A stretch of 25,980 bases of DNA from Paenibacillus sp. oral taxon 786 str. D14 (GCF_000159955.1 NZ_GG695980.1:99490-125469); one strand, 5' to 3'; shown: positions 1 through 7,072, numbered from the stretch's first letter. Notes: generated from the sequence alone by a model not told the origin. Translations and numbers: made by a program.

Positions 1-163
1 GCAAATAATAAAAAGGTTGTTCATTATGGAATAGCCGAAATATAAGGAAATATCCAATCCCTATACCACTCAACCAATCAGGTATGATTCTATACTGCAA
101 ATCTGTATACGTGGCTACCCCTAACAGAATTATCAGCGGAATCGACTCCAGTAAATTGTTCAT
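1..163 (-). CDS. Prepilin peptidase (A24 family, TadV/CpaA-like), 5' end only
   Basis: The first 54 codons are present and the rest lies beyond the left edge. The protein starts with a hydrophobic segment (MNNLLESIPLIILLGVA), then TYTDLQYRIIPDWL, then a second hydrophobic stretch. An Asp followed by R-x-I-P-(D/N) after the first membrane helix is the first catalytic-aspartate motif of type IV prepilin peptidases (family A24). The start is the ATG complementary to 161-163, with GGGAGG-like bases (TTGGGAGGAAGAAC) about 7 nt upstream. In Tad systems this membrane enzyme removes the leader from Flp pilin and TadE/F-like pseudopilins, and the pilin at about 19.5 kb is the obvious substrate. The family call is inferred from the N-terminal motif only, because the second catalytic Asp is not in the window. 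Confidence 0.75.
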   Translation of the reverse strand, partial: MNNLLESIPLIILLGVATYTDLQYRIIPDWLSGIGIGYFLIFRLFHNEQPFYYL

Positions 164-200
164 GTTCTTCCTCCCAACCCTCTACTACCTAACCCTCTAC

Positions 201-233
201 TAATAGAAAAAGCAGCCTCCGAAGAGACTGCTT
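201..233 (-). terminator. Rho-independent terminator reading leftward
   Basis: Arms at 210-219 and 224-233 form a 9-of-10 bp stem closed by a 4-nt loop. On the minus strand this reads AAGCAGTCTC-TTCG-GAGGCTGCTT followed by TTTTCTATTA. It lies upstream of the prepilin peptidase, so it should end leftward transcripts arriving from the CARDB gene or an antisense RNA to the toxin at 316-426. Confidence 0.7.
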
Positions 234-244
234 GAGGTCGTCTA

Positions 245-253
245 TGATATAAT
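245..253 (+). promoter_or_regulatory. Extended -10 promoter of the small toxin gene
   Basis: TGATATAAT is an extended -10 (TGn plus the consensus TATAAT at 248-253). No good -35 hexamer lies 17 nt upstream, which is tolerated by extended -10 promoters. It would give a leader of about 55 nt in front of the toxin ATG at 316. Confidence 0.5.
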
Positions 254-315
254 TAAAACTGCAACAGAAAGGCTATATGGGCGGTCGGCTAACCTCTCGG
301 AAGGGAGGTGATGCC

Positions 316-426
316 ATGGAAGTTAAAGACGCTTTAACAATTATGATCGGTTTCAGTTCGCTAATTATCGCGCTACTGACGCTGGTAGTTACAATTGTTT
401 TAGCGATCCTTAACCAAAAGAAATAG
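316..426 (+). CDS. Small hydrophobic toxin of the holin-like type I family
   Basis: This is a 36-residue protein with a short charged head (MEVKDAL), a single membrane helix (about residues 8-32) and a basic tail ending NQKK. Size, layout and sequence match the Firmicute putative holin-like toxins (Pfam Hol_Tox), related to the TxpA/BsrG/YonT type I toxins that act on the cell membrane and are silenced by antisense RNA. The SD AAGGGAGGTG at 301-310 is very strong and sits 5 nt before the ATG. It is partly locked in a hairpin, with ACCTC at 292-296 pairing GAGGT at 305-309. The 5' segment GGGCGGTC (279-286) is an exact complement of GACCGCCC at 426-433 just after the stop, so the mRNA can fold end to end, as type I toxin mRNAs often do. 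The gene is too short for standard ORF finding. The antitoxin RNA is inferred; its promoter was not identified with confidence. Confidence 0.75.
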   Translation: MEVKDALTIMIGFSSLIIALLTLVVTIVLAILNQKK

Positions 427-490
427 ACCGCCCCTCCTGAGAAAAGGTTTCGGTCTTATTTCTTAATAAGCATTATCTTTTCTTAATGCC

Positions 491-550
491 GAACCGCCCT
501 TAAAAGCGGCTGTTGCAGGGGACGGTTACCGCCGCCCCTTTCTTATTTTT
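491..550 (+). terminator. Terminator of the toxin mRNA
   Basis: GGGG-a-CGG (518-524) faces CCG-ccg-CCCC (528-538) and is followed by TTTCTTATTTTT. A larger stem with AACCG at 492-496 and CGGTT at 522-526 is an alternative fold. In the Bacillus relatives the antisense antitoxin overlaps this 3' part of the toxin gene, and the same would be expected here. Confidence 0.55.
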
Positions 551-584
551 ATTATAAATCTGAAATTACATACATGCAATGCCC

Positions 585-2966
585 TTATTTGTACCACTCC
601 GATGTATCTCGCTTCGTCTGCCAATCATCATACATGCTACCGTAAATGGTTATTTTCTTGATGATGCAAGAGGATAAGTCATTCTGTCCAGCGTGCATGG
701 CTACAATTTTAAACGTATACTCTCCATCGGGAGCTTTGACATCCGTATAAAATTTTCGTTCATAGATGTCAAGAAACTTCGATTTGAAATGCTCTTCTGG
801 AAGCTCCCATGTTGCTGTTTTATCATCTCCACCTGTCTTAACTAGACCAATGCTGGTCACATAATCACCGTTGGTGTCCCAAATATAGACCCTAACCTCA
901 GTAGGCCCTTTTAGCTCACCCCCAATGGGTTTAGCCGTCCCTTCTAAGCCTTTAGGGACTTTGGTTTCCCAATCTGTGGTGTATTTTGTCGTTGCTTTGA
1001 TCTCTACACCATAACCGGCACGCGTAACCTCATTTGGATTCAAGCCATTTTCCTCAGCCCAAGGAATGATTTCCCACGAACCTCGGCTTTCACGATCTGA
1101 TTCCTTCTCTTCTTCCGGCTTCCAAGGCGGGGCTGTAGGAATTCCCTGCTTTGTATTCAGTTCAGCCGAAACGGTAAGCTTTTCATTATAGGTTACTTTT
1201 CGATTCTCCCAAATCGGGTCGCTGTAATCCGTGTAGCTTTCCGTAGAAGTATGTCGTTTACCTTCTGAGTCCGTCCAAGACACCGTTCTGGTCTTGGTTG
1301 GATAGCCTGTAATCAATGGATATGTCACATCCCACGTTGCCTCCGGCTTCGTGGTATCACAATAAGCATCGCCGCCATTCTTGGTTACAGAGCAACCAGT
1401 AACGGCTACGTTATTAGAACGATCTTTATCTTGTTTTTCCTTCTCGGGGTCTACATGAACGCTTAAGGTATGGATACCCGTATTTCCTGTCCACTTGAAG
1501 CCGCCTACAGTAATCGGCGTATTAGCAGGCATGTTCTTTCTGGTTTCATAGATGGTCTTCTTGCCATCTTCCATGAAGCGTATCAGGACATTGGAAACAT
1601 CCGTAGTCCCTACATTCTTCACCTTTGCTGTCACGGTAGACGATTGACCTACAGTCAGCGCCGATGGGCTGGCGGTAATGGATTGGGCGATCAGATCGTT
1701 CGCCGCCCCCTTGCGCTCGATCGTCCAGCCACCTTTGATCTCGTTATTATGGTACGCCTCATTCGGTGATTCCAGCGCCCTGTCTGGATGATTTGGATTG
1801 TTTATTGTGACATCTGCCTTGATGTAATATGTGCCTGGATCATCACTGATTTCAATCTTGCCAAGCATATAACTGTACTCTTTCCCTACAGTGAATTGCT
1901 CTGGCAAATCCTTGTACATGGACGAGAGGTTAAAGTTGGTAGAAACCGCACCGCCGATAGTAACCTTGGCTGTCATTGGCATTCCACGTTCACTTGCATA
2001 GTCACCGGAGATAATGTCTTCATCGCCGTCATAACGGAACTTGACCCAAAGCTGACCACCTTCAGTTAGCGTGAGCTTGGTCGGAACATAGTCCATATTG
2101 ATATCATCTGCCAATGTCATACTCTCAATCTGAGTACGTCCGTAGCCATCATCTACGATAATGTCTACCTCTTTTCCAAGTACACGTGACAGCTCTTTAC
2201 TGGCGATCTTAACGGTATTGCTGTACTCAGTATCGGTTGTGGTGATTGATGTAAGCTTCACACGCTTAGTCATGTCAGGGAATGCTCCTTTGGGCAGCGC
2301 ATAAACATCGACTTGACGCAAGCTATTATTAACCCCAGCAGTTGTAAAGCTCACCGTGAGTTGTTCGCCTTGTGTGACTTTCAAAGTTGGCCAAGCAGTG
2401 ACATTAAAGTAGGCATGGCCTTTGCCGTCAATCTTTTGGGTACGGTCGAATTGGACTCCCATGCGACTGACGATGCCGGAGGTGCGAAGGAACTTAAATT
2501 GGCTAACAAGATATGAGTATTCATGATTAGAATCATAATCCGTTCCGCGCACAGTAAAGGTATCTCGAAAATACTGTTGTTGCTTCTGAGATACATTCAT
2601 ATGGCTAGACCATATTGCATCAAACAGTTCCCCTACAGCTTCCTTACTCTTATAAGTCAAGCCAAACCCGTTTTGATCTGAAAATACAGGATCACCAGGC
2701 TTTTCCTTCACGGCAAATACGTCGTAATTGTCTATAATATGCTTCTGACCATCTGCAAAGGTAAAAATCCCTTTCCATTGATACAGCTTCCACGGGTTAT
2801 TTGAAACATTACGCTCAAGTGCTGGAATATAACCTGCAAATTGTTCCCCCGTTTTTTCATATTCCCACTTCACATATTGATACAGCATTGGGGAAACAGC
2901 AGCTGATACTATGACAGATGTTGCAAGAAATAATATAGCCACTATTAAGCCTATTTTTTTCTTCAT
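585..2966 (-). CDS. Secreted CARDB-domain protein of the Tad region
   Basis: The protein has 793 residues from the ATG complementary to 2964-2966, chosen because AAGGAGG lies 6 nt upstream and a typical signal peptide follows (MKKKIGLIVAILFLATSVIV). An in-frame start 21 codons earlier has no such site. Residues 424-530 form a CARDB module (ASPSALTVGQSSTVTAKVKN, then the SNNVAVTG ending), an Ig-like fold used in extracellular adhesins and for polymer display. The rest is beta-rich and not recognised, apart from a late region with VRVYIWDTNGDYV and a C-terminal DGEYTFKIVA strand that resembles another Ig-like fold. It has no LPXTG or SLH anchor. Its position next to the prepilin peptidase suggests a role on the cell surface with the pilus, possibly as an adhesin. 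That role is inferred from context. Confidence 0.65.
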   Translation of the reverse strand: MKKKIGLIVAILFLATSVIVSAAVSPMLYQYVKWEYEKTGEQFAGYIPALERNVSNNPWKLYQWKGIFTFADGQKHIIDNYDVFAVKEKPGDPVFSDQNGFGLTYKSKEAVGELFDAIWSSHMNVSQKQQQYFRDTFTVRGTDYDSNHEYSYLVSQFKFLRTSGIVSRMGVQFDRTQKIDGKGHAYFNVTAWPTLKVTQGEQLTVSFTTAGVNNSLRQVDVYALPKGAFPDMTKRVKLTSITTTDTEYSNTVKIASKELSRVLGKEVDIIVDDGYGRTQIESMTLADDINMDYVPTKLTLTEGGQLWVKFRYDGDEDIISGDYASERGMPMTAKVTIGGAVSTNFNLSSMYKDLPEQFTVGKEYSYMLGKIEISDDPGTYYIKADVTINNPNHPDRALESPNEAYHNNEIKGGWTIERKGAANDLIAQSITASPSALTVGQSSTVTAKVKNVGTTDVSNVLIRFMEDGKKTIYETRKNMPANTPITVGGFKWTGNTGIHTLSVHVDPEKEKQDKDRSNNVAVTGCSVTKNGGDAYCDTTKPEATWDVTYPLITGYPTKTRTVSWTDSEGKRHTSTESYTDYSDPIWENRKVTYNEKLTVSAELNTKQGIPTAPPWKPEEEKESDRESRGSWEIIPWAEENGLNPNEVTRAGYGVEIKATTKYTTDWETKVPKGLEGTAKPIGGELKGPTEVRVYIWDTNGDYVTSIGLVKTGGDDKTATWELPEEHFKSKFLDIYERKFYTDVKAPDGEYTFKIVAMHAGQNDLSSCIIKKITIYGSMYDDWQTKRDTSEWYK

Positions 2967-2990
2967 ATTTTTCCTCCTTGTATAACGAGC

Positions 2991-3020
2991 AACAAAAAGA
3001 GCCCACAAATTTGTGGACCC
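2991..3020 (-). terminator. Terminator between the stalk-repeat gene and the CARDB gene
   Basis: A perfect 14-base palindrome CCACAAATTTGTGG (3003-3016), with flanking bases extending the stem, is followed on the minus strand by TCTTTTTGTT. It sits in the 79-nt gap, so the CARDB gene depends on read-through or on its own promoter. Confidence 0.75.
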
Positions 3021-3045
3021 TAATAGCATTTATGTTCTACTTAAG

Positions 3046-3930
3046 TTATTTAAAAGCCTGGGCCATAACCTGTACTTCAGACAGTGGTGCAGCAGTATAG
3101 CCATCAGCATTCACTACAATTGGTTCCTTTACATTTTCAAAATGAGCAGCCAAATCCTCATTAAAGCTACTATCCAAATTAATAAAATACCCTTCCTGTT
3201 CATCACGACCAGCATATACTTTTGCAAACGAAACAAATCCAGTCCCTTTTCCAATTGAGTATGTGTATGTCTTTCCCGGCGTGAGATAGGTAGACGCACC
3301 ATCAGCAGCATAGTATTGAGCTGTAGCTCCCTTTGGAAGCGTAAACGTCAGCTTCCCATTCTCTACCTTCATGTTATTTACGAACAATTCCTTCGCCAGC
3401 TCCGTATAGCCAGCCTTCCATTCAAACTCAGTGCTATACATGTTATCATCCTCTGGAATCGGCTCAGGCTCCGTCACTTCCTTACCTGTGTAGATGCTTA
3501 CAAGGCTTTGACTGGACTTCCATTCCACCGTTGCACCCAATGCCTCACTCACGAACCGCAGCGGTACAAACACGCGCTCCTGCTTAACCCGGGCTGGAAC
3601 ATCTAAGGTAACGATATTGCCATCCACCAGCACCTTGTTACTGTTGACCTCCAGACTGATATTCTTTTCACCCAAAGTTACGTACACCGTCCGGCTTACT
3701 CTCTTACCAACCGTCTCCTTCTTATAATCCACCTTCGCACCCAGCGATTCAGATACAAACCGCACAGGAATCAACACTCTATTCTTCTCGATATAAGGCT
3801 TCGCATCAGGGAACGTCACGTTCTTCCCATCAACCTGAACATAAACTGTTTGCGCCGCCGAAGCCGATCCCAAGGCCATCCCTAGCAACATGACTGTGGA
3901 CATTAAAGCAAGTCCTAATTTCTTAAACAT
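3046..3930 (-). CDS. Secreted copper-amine-oxidase-N (stalk) domain protein
   Basis: This is a 294-residue protein with a signal peptide ending ASA-A (about residues 1-26) and two tandem copies of the copper amine oxidase N-terminal-like stalk repeat. Each copy carries the family hallmark PxRFVSExLGAxVxxK (RVLIPVRFVSESLGAKV near residues 51-65 and RVFVPLRFVSEALGATV near 119-135). The C-terminal ~130 residues after EPEPIPEDD are not recognised and may form a partner-binding domain. These repeats are non-catalytic beta modules, very common in Paenibacillus secreted proteins, and the enzyme itself is absent. The ATG has AAAGGGAG about 10 nt upstream. A promoter with TTGAGT-17-TATAAT lies at 4026-4054. 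The gene is probably part of the Tad pilus surface set together with the CARDB gene; this is inferred from position. Confidence 0.75.
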   Translation of the reverse strand: MFKKLGLALMSTVMLLGMALGSASAAQTVYVQVDGKNVTFPDAKPYIEKNRVLIPVRFVSESLGAKVDYKKETVGKRVSRTVYVTLGEKNISLEVNSNKVLVDGNIVTLDVPARVKQERVFVPLRFVSEALGATVEWKSSQSLVSIYTGKEVTEPEPIPEDDNMYSTEFEWKAGYTELAKELFVNNMKVENGKLTFTLPKGATAQYYAADGASTYLTPGKTYTYSIGKGTGFVSFAKVYAGRDEQEGYFINLDSSFNEDLAAHFENVKEPIVVNADGYTAAPLSEVQVMAQAFK

Positions 3931-3960
3931 ATTTCTACAACTCCCTTTTCTGAATTAGTG

Positions 3961-3976
3961 GGGTATTCGCATACCC
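3961..3976. promoter_or_regulatory. Palindrome in the leader of the stalk-repeat gene
   Basis: GGGTAT-tcgc-ATACCC is a perfect 6-bp inverted repeat between the predicted promoter (4026-4054) and the start codon at 3930. It could be an operator or a 5' leader hairpin. Confidence 0.35.
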
Positions 3977-4025
3977 TATTGATTTCTAAAAGCCTTCAAA
4001 CTTCCGAATACACAACATAGATTCC

Positions 4026-4054
4026 ATTATAATCCAAGCACTGTTTTCACTCAA
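4026..4054 (-). promoter_or_regulatory. Sigma-A promoter of the stalk-repeat gene
   Basis: On the minus strand -35 TTGAGT (complement of 4049-4054) and -10 TATAAT (complement of 4026-4031) are separated by exactly 17 nt. The leader would be about 90 nt. Confidence 0.65.
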
Positions 4055-4106
4055 TTACCCTTCAATTATTTCTCCCTCCTCTATATTTCAGCCTCTATAA
4101 AATGCG

Positions 4107-4139
4107 AAAAACTCCACCAACATTAAAGTTAGTGGAGTT
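4107..4139 (-). terminator. Terminator downstream of the toxin-antitoxin pair
   Basis: AACTCCACCAAC (4110-4121) and GTTAGTGGAGTT (4128-4139) form a 12-bp stem with one mismatch pair. On the minus strand it is followed by a short T run (TTTTCGC). It may mark the left edge of the inserted accessory segment. Confidence 0.55.
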
Positions 4140-4323
4140 GATTTGTAAATGTAATATTTTTACATTTTTTTAGTTTATAGCTTCGCTACTTGATTAAATC
4201 CATTATATACCTTGTGCAGAAAGAATGCAAGAGCGTTTGTTCGTACATAGAGACATAATCAGAACATCGTTTTTGACTGGGTAAAGTATCATTCATCACT
4301 TGTTGACCATTGCTAACTTATAT
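4140..4323. other. Non-coding AT-rich stretch
   Basis: No coding signal was seen on either strand. The only structure is an AT-rich inverted repeat, AAATGTAA (4147-4154) and TTACATTT (4160-4167) followed by TTTT, which could act as a weak rightward terminator. Confidence 0.3.
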
Positions 4324-4737
4324 TCAAATATCAATACCAGCTAGTTTAAGTTGAAGTGCAGATAGTAACATAAGCTGCCCGGTGTTCAGTTTTCCAACCG
4401 GCCCTTCTAAATCTACTTTCAAAAATGGTTGGGCTGCACCCAACCGAATCAAACTCTTTCTGTTGAAATAGTTCCCTTCTTCTGGTTCTAATTCTAAATC
4501 TGTATCTCTTTTCATATCAGTTCTTGTTGATAATGGAGCGGCATTTACCGTCCAAATGTGTTTATTCCCATTGGATTCACAGTGGTGGATAATACATACC
4601 ATCCTTTTATCATGTAGAGTTCGTCCACTAGTGTATCTTGATTCGGGAAACGATACTAATTTATCTTTGATCATATATATTTCTCCGTAGTTAAATATCC
4701 GAATATCAATAGGACTATCTATTGGATTAGTTTCCAT
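4324..4737 (-). CDS. PemK/MazF-like toxin partner of the Panacea antitoxin
   Basis: This 137-residue protein shows a MazF/PemK-like order of elements. An early strand YGEIYMIKDKLVSFP corresponds to the family's GDIxxxxxP start, then come RMVCIIHH, then VNAAPLSTR matching the V-x-APLSS/T strand, and a C-terminal KVDLEGPVGKLNTGQLMLLS resembling the KxxGxL-helix end. Such toxins are ribosome-independent endoribonucleases of the SH3-like fold. The start at 4737 is preferred over the internal ATG complementary to 4672-4674, although that has a good GGAG, because the GEIY strand lies upstream of it. The gene overlaps the upstream antitoxin by 19 nt, which implies translational coupling. The similarity is remote and read by eye, so a structure-based search is needed to confirm the fold. 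Confidence 0.55.
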   Translation of the reverse strand: METNPIDSPIDIRIFNYGEIYMIKDKLVSFPESRYTSGRTLHDKRMVCIIHHCESNGNKHIWTVNAAPLSTRTDMKRDTDLELEPEEGNYFNRKSLIRLGAAQPFLKVDLEGPVGKLNTGQLMLLSALQLKLAGIDI

Positions 4738-5363
4738 GACTCAGCTACTCTCTCCCGAAATAGTCTTAATTCTTCAATTTCTTTATTAACCACACTTGCG
4801 TATTCTTCATCCGAACCTCGACTTGAAAGATCGAGATTTTTTGCAACCTCCTTAATTTGTCCGAGCGAGAATAAGGGCTTTGGGGAATCCTTTAATTTAC
4901 TCATATCCAATACCTCCCCATAACATTTTTTACCCTCTTGCTTTTCTTTATTCTGCACAGCAATCATTGGTTCTGTAGAATATGCCTTAGCCAAAAAACC
5001 ATTGAGGTCTGAATTTCCAAGATCATTGATAATGTCATCGGCAAGATACCGAACAAAGCCATCCAGTTCAATTTCCTCAGGGAAGTTCTTTCCGATGTGA
5101 AACTCGAACCCGTGACCACCAGCAAAAGAATAAGGTATTTCCTCAATAATACCTTGGATAAGCAAATAATCTTTAGCATCGTAGAATGCAGTATCAAATG
5201 GTCCATTATTATCCCTTAAGTAAGTCATTCCTGTAAATGTGGAACCGTATATTTTGTACCACTCACAATCCAAAAGATAAATTGCTTTTATCAGCTTTGT
5301 TCTACCCAAGCTTTGAGGAAAGTTTTTTATGAAATAGATCATGACATTTTGCAGCTTATTCAT
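4719..5363 (-). CDS. Panacea-domain (DUF4065/SocA-like) antitoxin
   Basis: This is a 214-residue protein with the Panacea/DUF4065 core at about residues 5-125: GRTKLIKAIYLLDCEWYKIYG, then GMTYLRDNNGPFD, then an acidic helical part. The family hallmarks are the KLxKLLYLxD-type helix and the Y-x-x-x-x-GPxx turn. Panacea domains are known as promiscuous antitoxin domains that neutralise unrelated toxins by direct contact, and the GepA/SocA proteins belong to the same family. The C-terminal extension (about 150-214) is charged and helical and may hold the toxin-specific contact. The start has GAGGATAAGA just upstream. It is the first gene of a two-gene leftward operon, and its promoter overlaps two palindromes that suggest autoregulation. 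Confidence 0.75.
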   Translation of the reverse strand: MNKLQNVMIYFIKNFPQSLGRTKLIKAIYLLDCEWYKIYGSTFTGMTYLRDNNGPFDTAFYDAKDYLLIQGIIEEIPYSFAGGHGFEFHIGKNFPEEIELDGFVRYLADDIINDLGNSDLNGFLAKAYSTEPMIAVQNKEKQEGKKCYGEVLDMSKLKDSPKPLFSLGQIKEVAKNLDLSSRGSDEEYASVVNKEIEELRLFRERVAESWKLIQ

Positions 5364-5408
5364 TCTTATCCTCTTTAAATTATTTCCTCTAATAATTATT
5401 TTATGCTC

Positions 5409-5450
5409 ACAGTTGTATACTGTTGTACGTTGCTATACCCAAAGTATAGC
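5409..5450 (-). promoter_or_regulatory. Promoter of the Panacea/PemK-like operon overlapped by two palindromes
   Basis: On the minus strand -35 TTGGGT (complement of 5437-5442) and -10 TATACA (complement of 5414-5419) are 17 nt apart. GCTATAC-ccaaa-GTATAGC (5432-5450, perfect 7-bp arms) covers the -35. ACAGT-tgtat-ACTGT (5409-5423, perfect 5-bp arms) covers the -10. This is what an autoregulated TA promoter would look like. It could instead, or in addition, serve the divergent regulator at 5571. Confidence 0.5.
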
Positions 5451-5504
5451 CCTAAAATTAAGCAAAGTGAAGATATTTTTCAGCCAACTGCTGATTTTGT
5501 AAAA

Positions 5505-5545
5505 TTGACCATCATTCAAATATTGGATATTATTGAAATATTGGA
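5505..5545 (+). promoter_or_regulatory. Promoter and direct repeats upstream of the HTH-TPR regulator
   Basis: TTGACC (5505-5510) and TATTAT (5528-5533) are spaced by 17 nt. The 10-mer AAATATTGGA occurs at 5518-5527 and again at 5536-5545, 18 nt apart and flanking the -10. Repeats on one DNA face are plausible operators for a dimeric HTH regulator. Confidence 0.55.
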
Positions 5546-5570
5546 AAATCTTATCTAGGCGGTGGTTAGT

Positions 5571-6951
5571 ATGGATTCTGCAACCACGATTACTACAAGA
5601 CTTAATGATTTTATGAAGCAGGAGGGATTAAGCTTAAGTCAATTTGCTCAAAAAATAGGTTTAAATATCGGGACATTAAGTTACATTCTGAATGGAAACC
5701 GAACCTTGAGTATTGAACAATTGGACCTTATCACTGAATGTATGGGTTTAGCAAAAGGTTATTTCTACAATCAGTATTTTGAAGAAGTTTTAGTAGAATC
5801 TACTCCCAATTGGCGCAGAATTAAACCATTTATCTATGGGTGCGCAGAGATTGGCAATTGGGACTTGATTCATAAGGCCGTTCAATTGCTGCTCGACACC
5901 CTAGTGTACTCCTCACACCTCTTTGATGTAGCAGAAGATTTCTACAAAAGCGGTAAAAAAGAAGCAGCTATCATTTTATATGAAAATGTTGCTCTCAGTG
6001 AAAGAAATCAGCATTCAGAACGTTTAGCTCTCTGCCAGTATCGCTTATTTATATGCAAACTTGGAAATGATCAAAGAAAAAAATTATCAAGCAGCAATAC
6101 AATTTGAATTATTCGTTGATCGATTGGATGAGTATGATCAGTTGGAAGCATTGAAGAATTTAGCGAATACATACCGTTCATTACGCCGGTGGGACAAAGT
6201 AGAGGAAACGGCTGAAAAACTTAAAAACAAGGCTGAAATCCTATATCAAAGAACTACAAAATATAATCATCAAGACTATAAACATACAATACCACTTTTC
6301 ACATATATAGCTTACTCAAATCTACTTTTAGGCAGCGTTTTTGAAAGCAAGAGAGACTATGAACGAGCCATGCAGTACATTGCATTGTACGCAAACTTAG
6401 ATTGGGTAAGAGAAGATGATAAGGATACGCTTATTTGGAAAGAAAAATTCTATGCTTGGGCTAAGATGAATACAATGGTCACCAAGTTGTCAGCTGGAGA
6501 TTTTAGCGTACTACCAGAATACATCCAGTATCTTGAATCCAACAAAGACGAACGATTGCTATCTTTATTGAATATCATCGAAGCGGCCAATCGTTATCAT
6601 TATAATGTTGATAGCATTCTTGAAAGATTTGATATTTCTTCAATAGTCAAAGCAGAACATTCAAATGATGTTTATACTAAACAGACTATTGAAGAACGTC
6701 TTGCACGCCTTTATTTTGAATTAGCTGACTATCACCTAAGCAAAGGCCTCTATAAGAATGGTTTTAAGTACTTAGTGGATAGTTTAAATAAATCAGAATC
6801 TATTAATGAAAAAACCTGTATAATTAAGTGTGTAGGCCTATTTGAAAGCTTACGTGAAAAGTGCGATAAAGCCTTAATAGAAGCCTACCAAAAAATAATT
6901 ACAGAGGTGTATAATAATGAAAAGAAAACTGGCAGTACTATTTATGTCTAG
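5571..6951 (+). pseudogene. RRNPP/AimR-like HTH-TPR peptide receptor, split by a 1-nt frameshift
   Basis: Two ORFs in different frames form one protein. The first (from ATG 5571, SD GGTGG, to 6107) has an XRE-type HTH at about residues 9-60 (LSLSQFAQKIGLNIGTLSYI) followed by TPR-like helices. The second (frame open from about 6061 to 6951) continues the helical repeats (QLEALKNLANTYRSLRRWDK, DYERAMQYIALYANLDW). The shift lies in a run of seven A at about 6079-6085. With six A the frames fuse as NDQRKNYQAAIQ and give one 459-residue protein. HTH plus TPR solenoid plus an overlapping secreted-peptide gene is the layout of RRNPP quorum-sensing receptors, including PlcR/NprR-type and AimR (arbitrium) proteins. 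The break may be a real mutation, a phase-variable tract, slippage or a sequencing error, so 'pseudogene' is provisional. Confidence 0.7.
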
Positions 6952-7018
6952 TCTCTCATTGATTATTCTTTTTTCTCCGCCAATTATTCACCTAATGGAT
7001 CATCACGGAGGAATGTGA
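6917..7018 (+). CDS. Candidate secreted signalling peptide precursor (Phr/AimP-like)
   Basis: This 33-residue ORF has a basic head (MKRK), a hydrophobic core (LAVLFMSSLSLIILF) and a short polar end (SPPIIHLMDHHGGM), which is a signal peptide followed by a releasable C-terminal peptide. GAGGTG (6904-6909) sits 7 nt before the ATG. It overlaps the last 35 nt of the HTH-TPR receptor gene in another frame, as phr-type genes overlap or abut rap-type genes. A strong hairpin terminator follows at 7039. In known systems the pro-peptide is exported, trimmed to 5-10 residues, re-imported by Opp and bound by the TPR receptor. The mature peptide here is not known; a C-terminal piece containing DHHGGM is a reasonable guess. 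The gene is too short for standard ORF finding. Confidence 0.65.
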   Translation: MKRKLAVLFMSSLSLIILFSPPIIHLMDHHGGM

Positions 7019-7038
7019 AGATCTATAACATTTACACA

Positions 7039-7072
7039 AACAGACCAGTTCACGAACTGGTCTGTTTAATTA
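7039..7072 (+). terminator. Terminator of the receptor-peptide operon
   Basis: AACAGACCAGTT (7039-7050) and AACTGGTCTGTT (7055-7066) form a perfect 12-bp stem with a CACG loop, followed by TAATTAAG. The T tract is weak but the stem is excellent, and it sits 21 nt after the peptide stop codon. Confidence 0.7.

Noticed and set aside
232..253. TTGAGG at 232-237 as the -35 of the toxin promoter
   Set aside because: Only 10 nt separate it from the -10; the extended -10 alone is the better reading.
2381..2596. Second leftward ORF inside the CARDB gene
   Set aside because: It is an out-of-frame shadow of the 793-residue secreted protein.
3931..4060. Cyclic-di-GMP or other known riboswitch in the stalk-repeat leader
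   Set aside because: The leader has a palindrome but lacks the conserved core bases of the riboswitch classes I know.
6061..6951. Treating the TPR part of the regulator as a separate gene starting at TTG 6061
   Set aside because: There is no convincing SD, it begins inside the upstream ORF, and the repeat structure runs straight across the A7 tract; a single frameshifted gene explains it better.
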